64,000 nucleotides of DNA from Herminiimonas sp. KBW02 (GTDB lineage: Bacteria > Pseudomonadota > Gammaproteobacteria > Burkholderiales > Burkholderiaceae_D). Every line of letters starts with the position of its first letter. Position 1 is the first letter of the stretch. The translations under genes were made by a program, and so were the position numbers. The stretch lies in contig NZ_QAJP01000006.1 in assembly GCF_003852535.1 (NCBI RefSeq), positions 25,503 through 89,502 of the forward strand. The letters run 5' to 3'. The notes under the pieces were generated by a model that was not told where the DNA came from, made no database searches, and worked only from the letters and a program-made list of their open reading frames with translations. Shown in pieces: positions 63,716 through 64,000 of the stretch.

Positions 63716-64000
63716 GAAGCCGACTATTCTATCAAAAAATAGTATTTAACTGTTGCGTAAAACATGTCTTGTAAGGCGATTCAAAAGCTTTGTTGCTTAA
63801 AATTTCAGCAGTCGGAAAACCGGATGACAACCTGCTGAGCGATCAAAATCACTTTACTACCACCTGCAGGTGCGCAGGCTGCAGAAGACAATAATTGAAC
63901 CGGAGAGAGAATCACATCAACAAGTGTACTTTTGAAGCAAGCGCAGGTCATGGATCGCGGAAGTATAAATTGCTCGCCCGAATCCGTCGCGCAAAGCAAA
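63716..64000. other. 285-bp region upstream of the tRNA gene
   Basis: It should contain the tRNA promoter close to 63720-63760, which is AT-rich. A 64-codon minus-strand frame reaches the window edge (63805-63999) and contains a hydrophobic middle, but without context it cannot be called. Nothing else is supported. Confidence 0.35.

Noticed and set aside
63805..63999. 64-codon minus-strand frame at the window edge
   Set aside because: Could be the end of a longer gene outside the window, but no motif supports it.

Overview
The window looks like chromosome of a betaproteobacterium of the Burkholderiales, most probably Oxalobacteraceae (Herminiimonas/Janthinobacterium-like). This is inferred from the gdhA-gltIJKL order, a pyrC-DUF3025 pair, ExbB with an Ala-rich N-terminal extension followed by two ExbD, many TonB receptors, and GC that looks mid-50s by eye. 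There is no transposase, integrase, phage gene or CRISPR array. Only one tRNA (Thr, anticodon CGT) is present.

Layout. 0-8 kb (+): two-component system (response regulator cut by the window edge, histidine kinase) followed by a three-gene HME-type RND efflux system. 8-17 kb (-): DUF3025 and dihydroorotase, the glutamate module gdhA-gltIJKL, and an Atm1-like ABC exporter. 17-28.5 kb: lipid and general metabolism (thioesterase, FadD, an M20 amidohydrolase, a lipoprotein aminopeptidase, DUF3047, a YddA/SbmA-like ABC protein, a hydroxyisobutyrate-dehydrogenase-type reductase, SMP-30 lactonase, glycerol kinase).

28.5-57.3 kb is the most notable part: an apparent sulfur-scavenging region. A long minus-strand gene run (about 44.0 down to 28.6 kb) encodes an FMNH2-dependent NtaA/DszA-type monooxygenase, a peptide/nickel-type ABC permease and a double ATPase, three tandem TonB-dependent receptors, the ABC binding lipoprotein and second permease, an SfnB/DszC-type flavoprotein, and a GNAT acetyltransferase. 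A CysB-type regulator is divergent to it. Next come a periplasmic rhodanese and a YeeE/TsuA-like thiosulfate-type permease. A second minus-strand run (57.3 down to 48.2 kb) holds two aldo/keto reductases, a second NtaA/DszA monooxygenase, a second SfnB-type flavoprotein and a heterodimeric ABC exporter. The inferred scheme is TonB-dependent capture of organosulfur compounds, ABC import, oxidative C-S cleavage with reduced flavin, and export of by-products. The substrate is unknown, and no flavin reductase is encoded in the window.

57.4-60.4 kb (-): tonB-exbB-exbD-exbD, which could energise the receptors, followed by free-methionine-(R)-sulfoxide reductase. 60.9-62.4 kb (-): a universal stress protein and a TerC-family membrane protein behind a yybP-ykoY (Mn2+) riboswitch with an intrinsic terminator. 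62.4-64 kb is sparse: a small membrane protein and tRNA-Thr. A 174-bp MITE-like inverted-repeat element lies at 45.6-45.8 kb between the CysB-type gene and the rhodanese.
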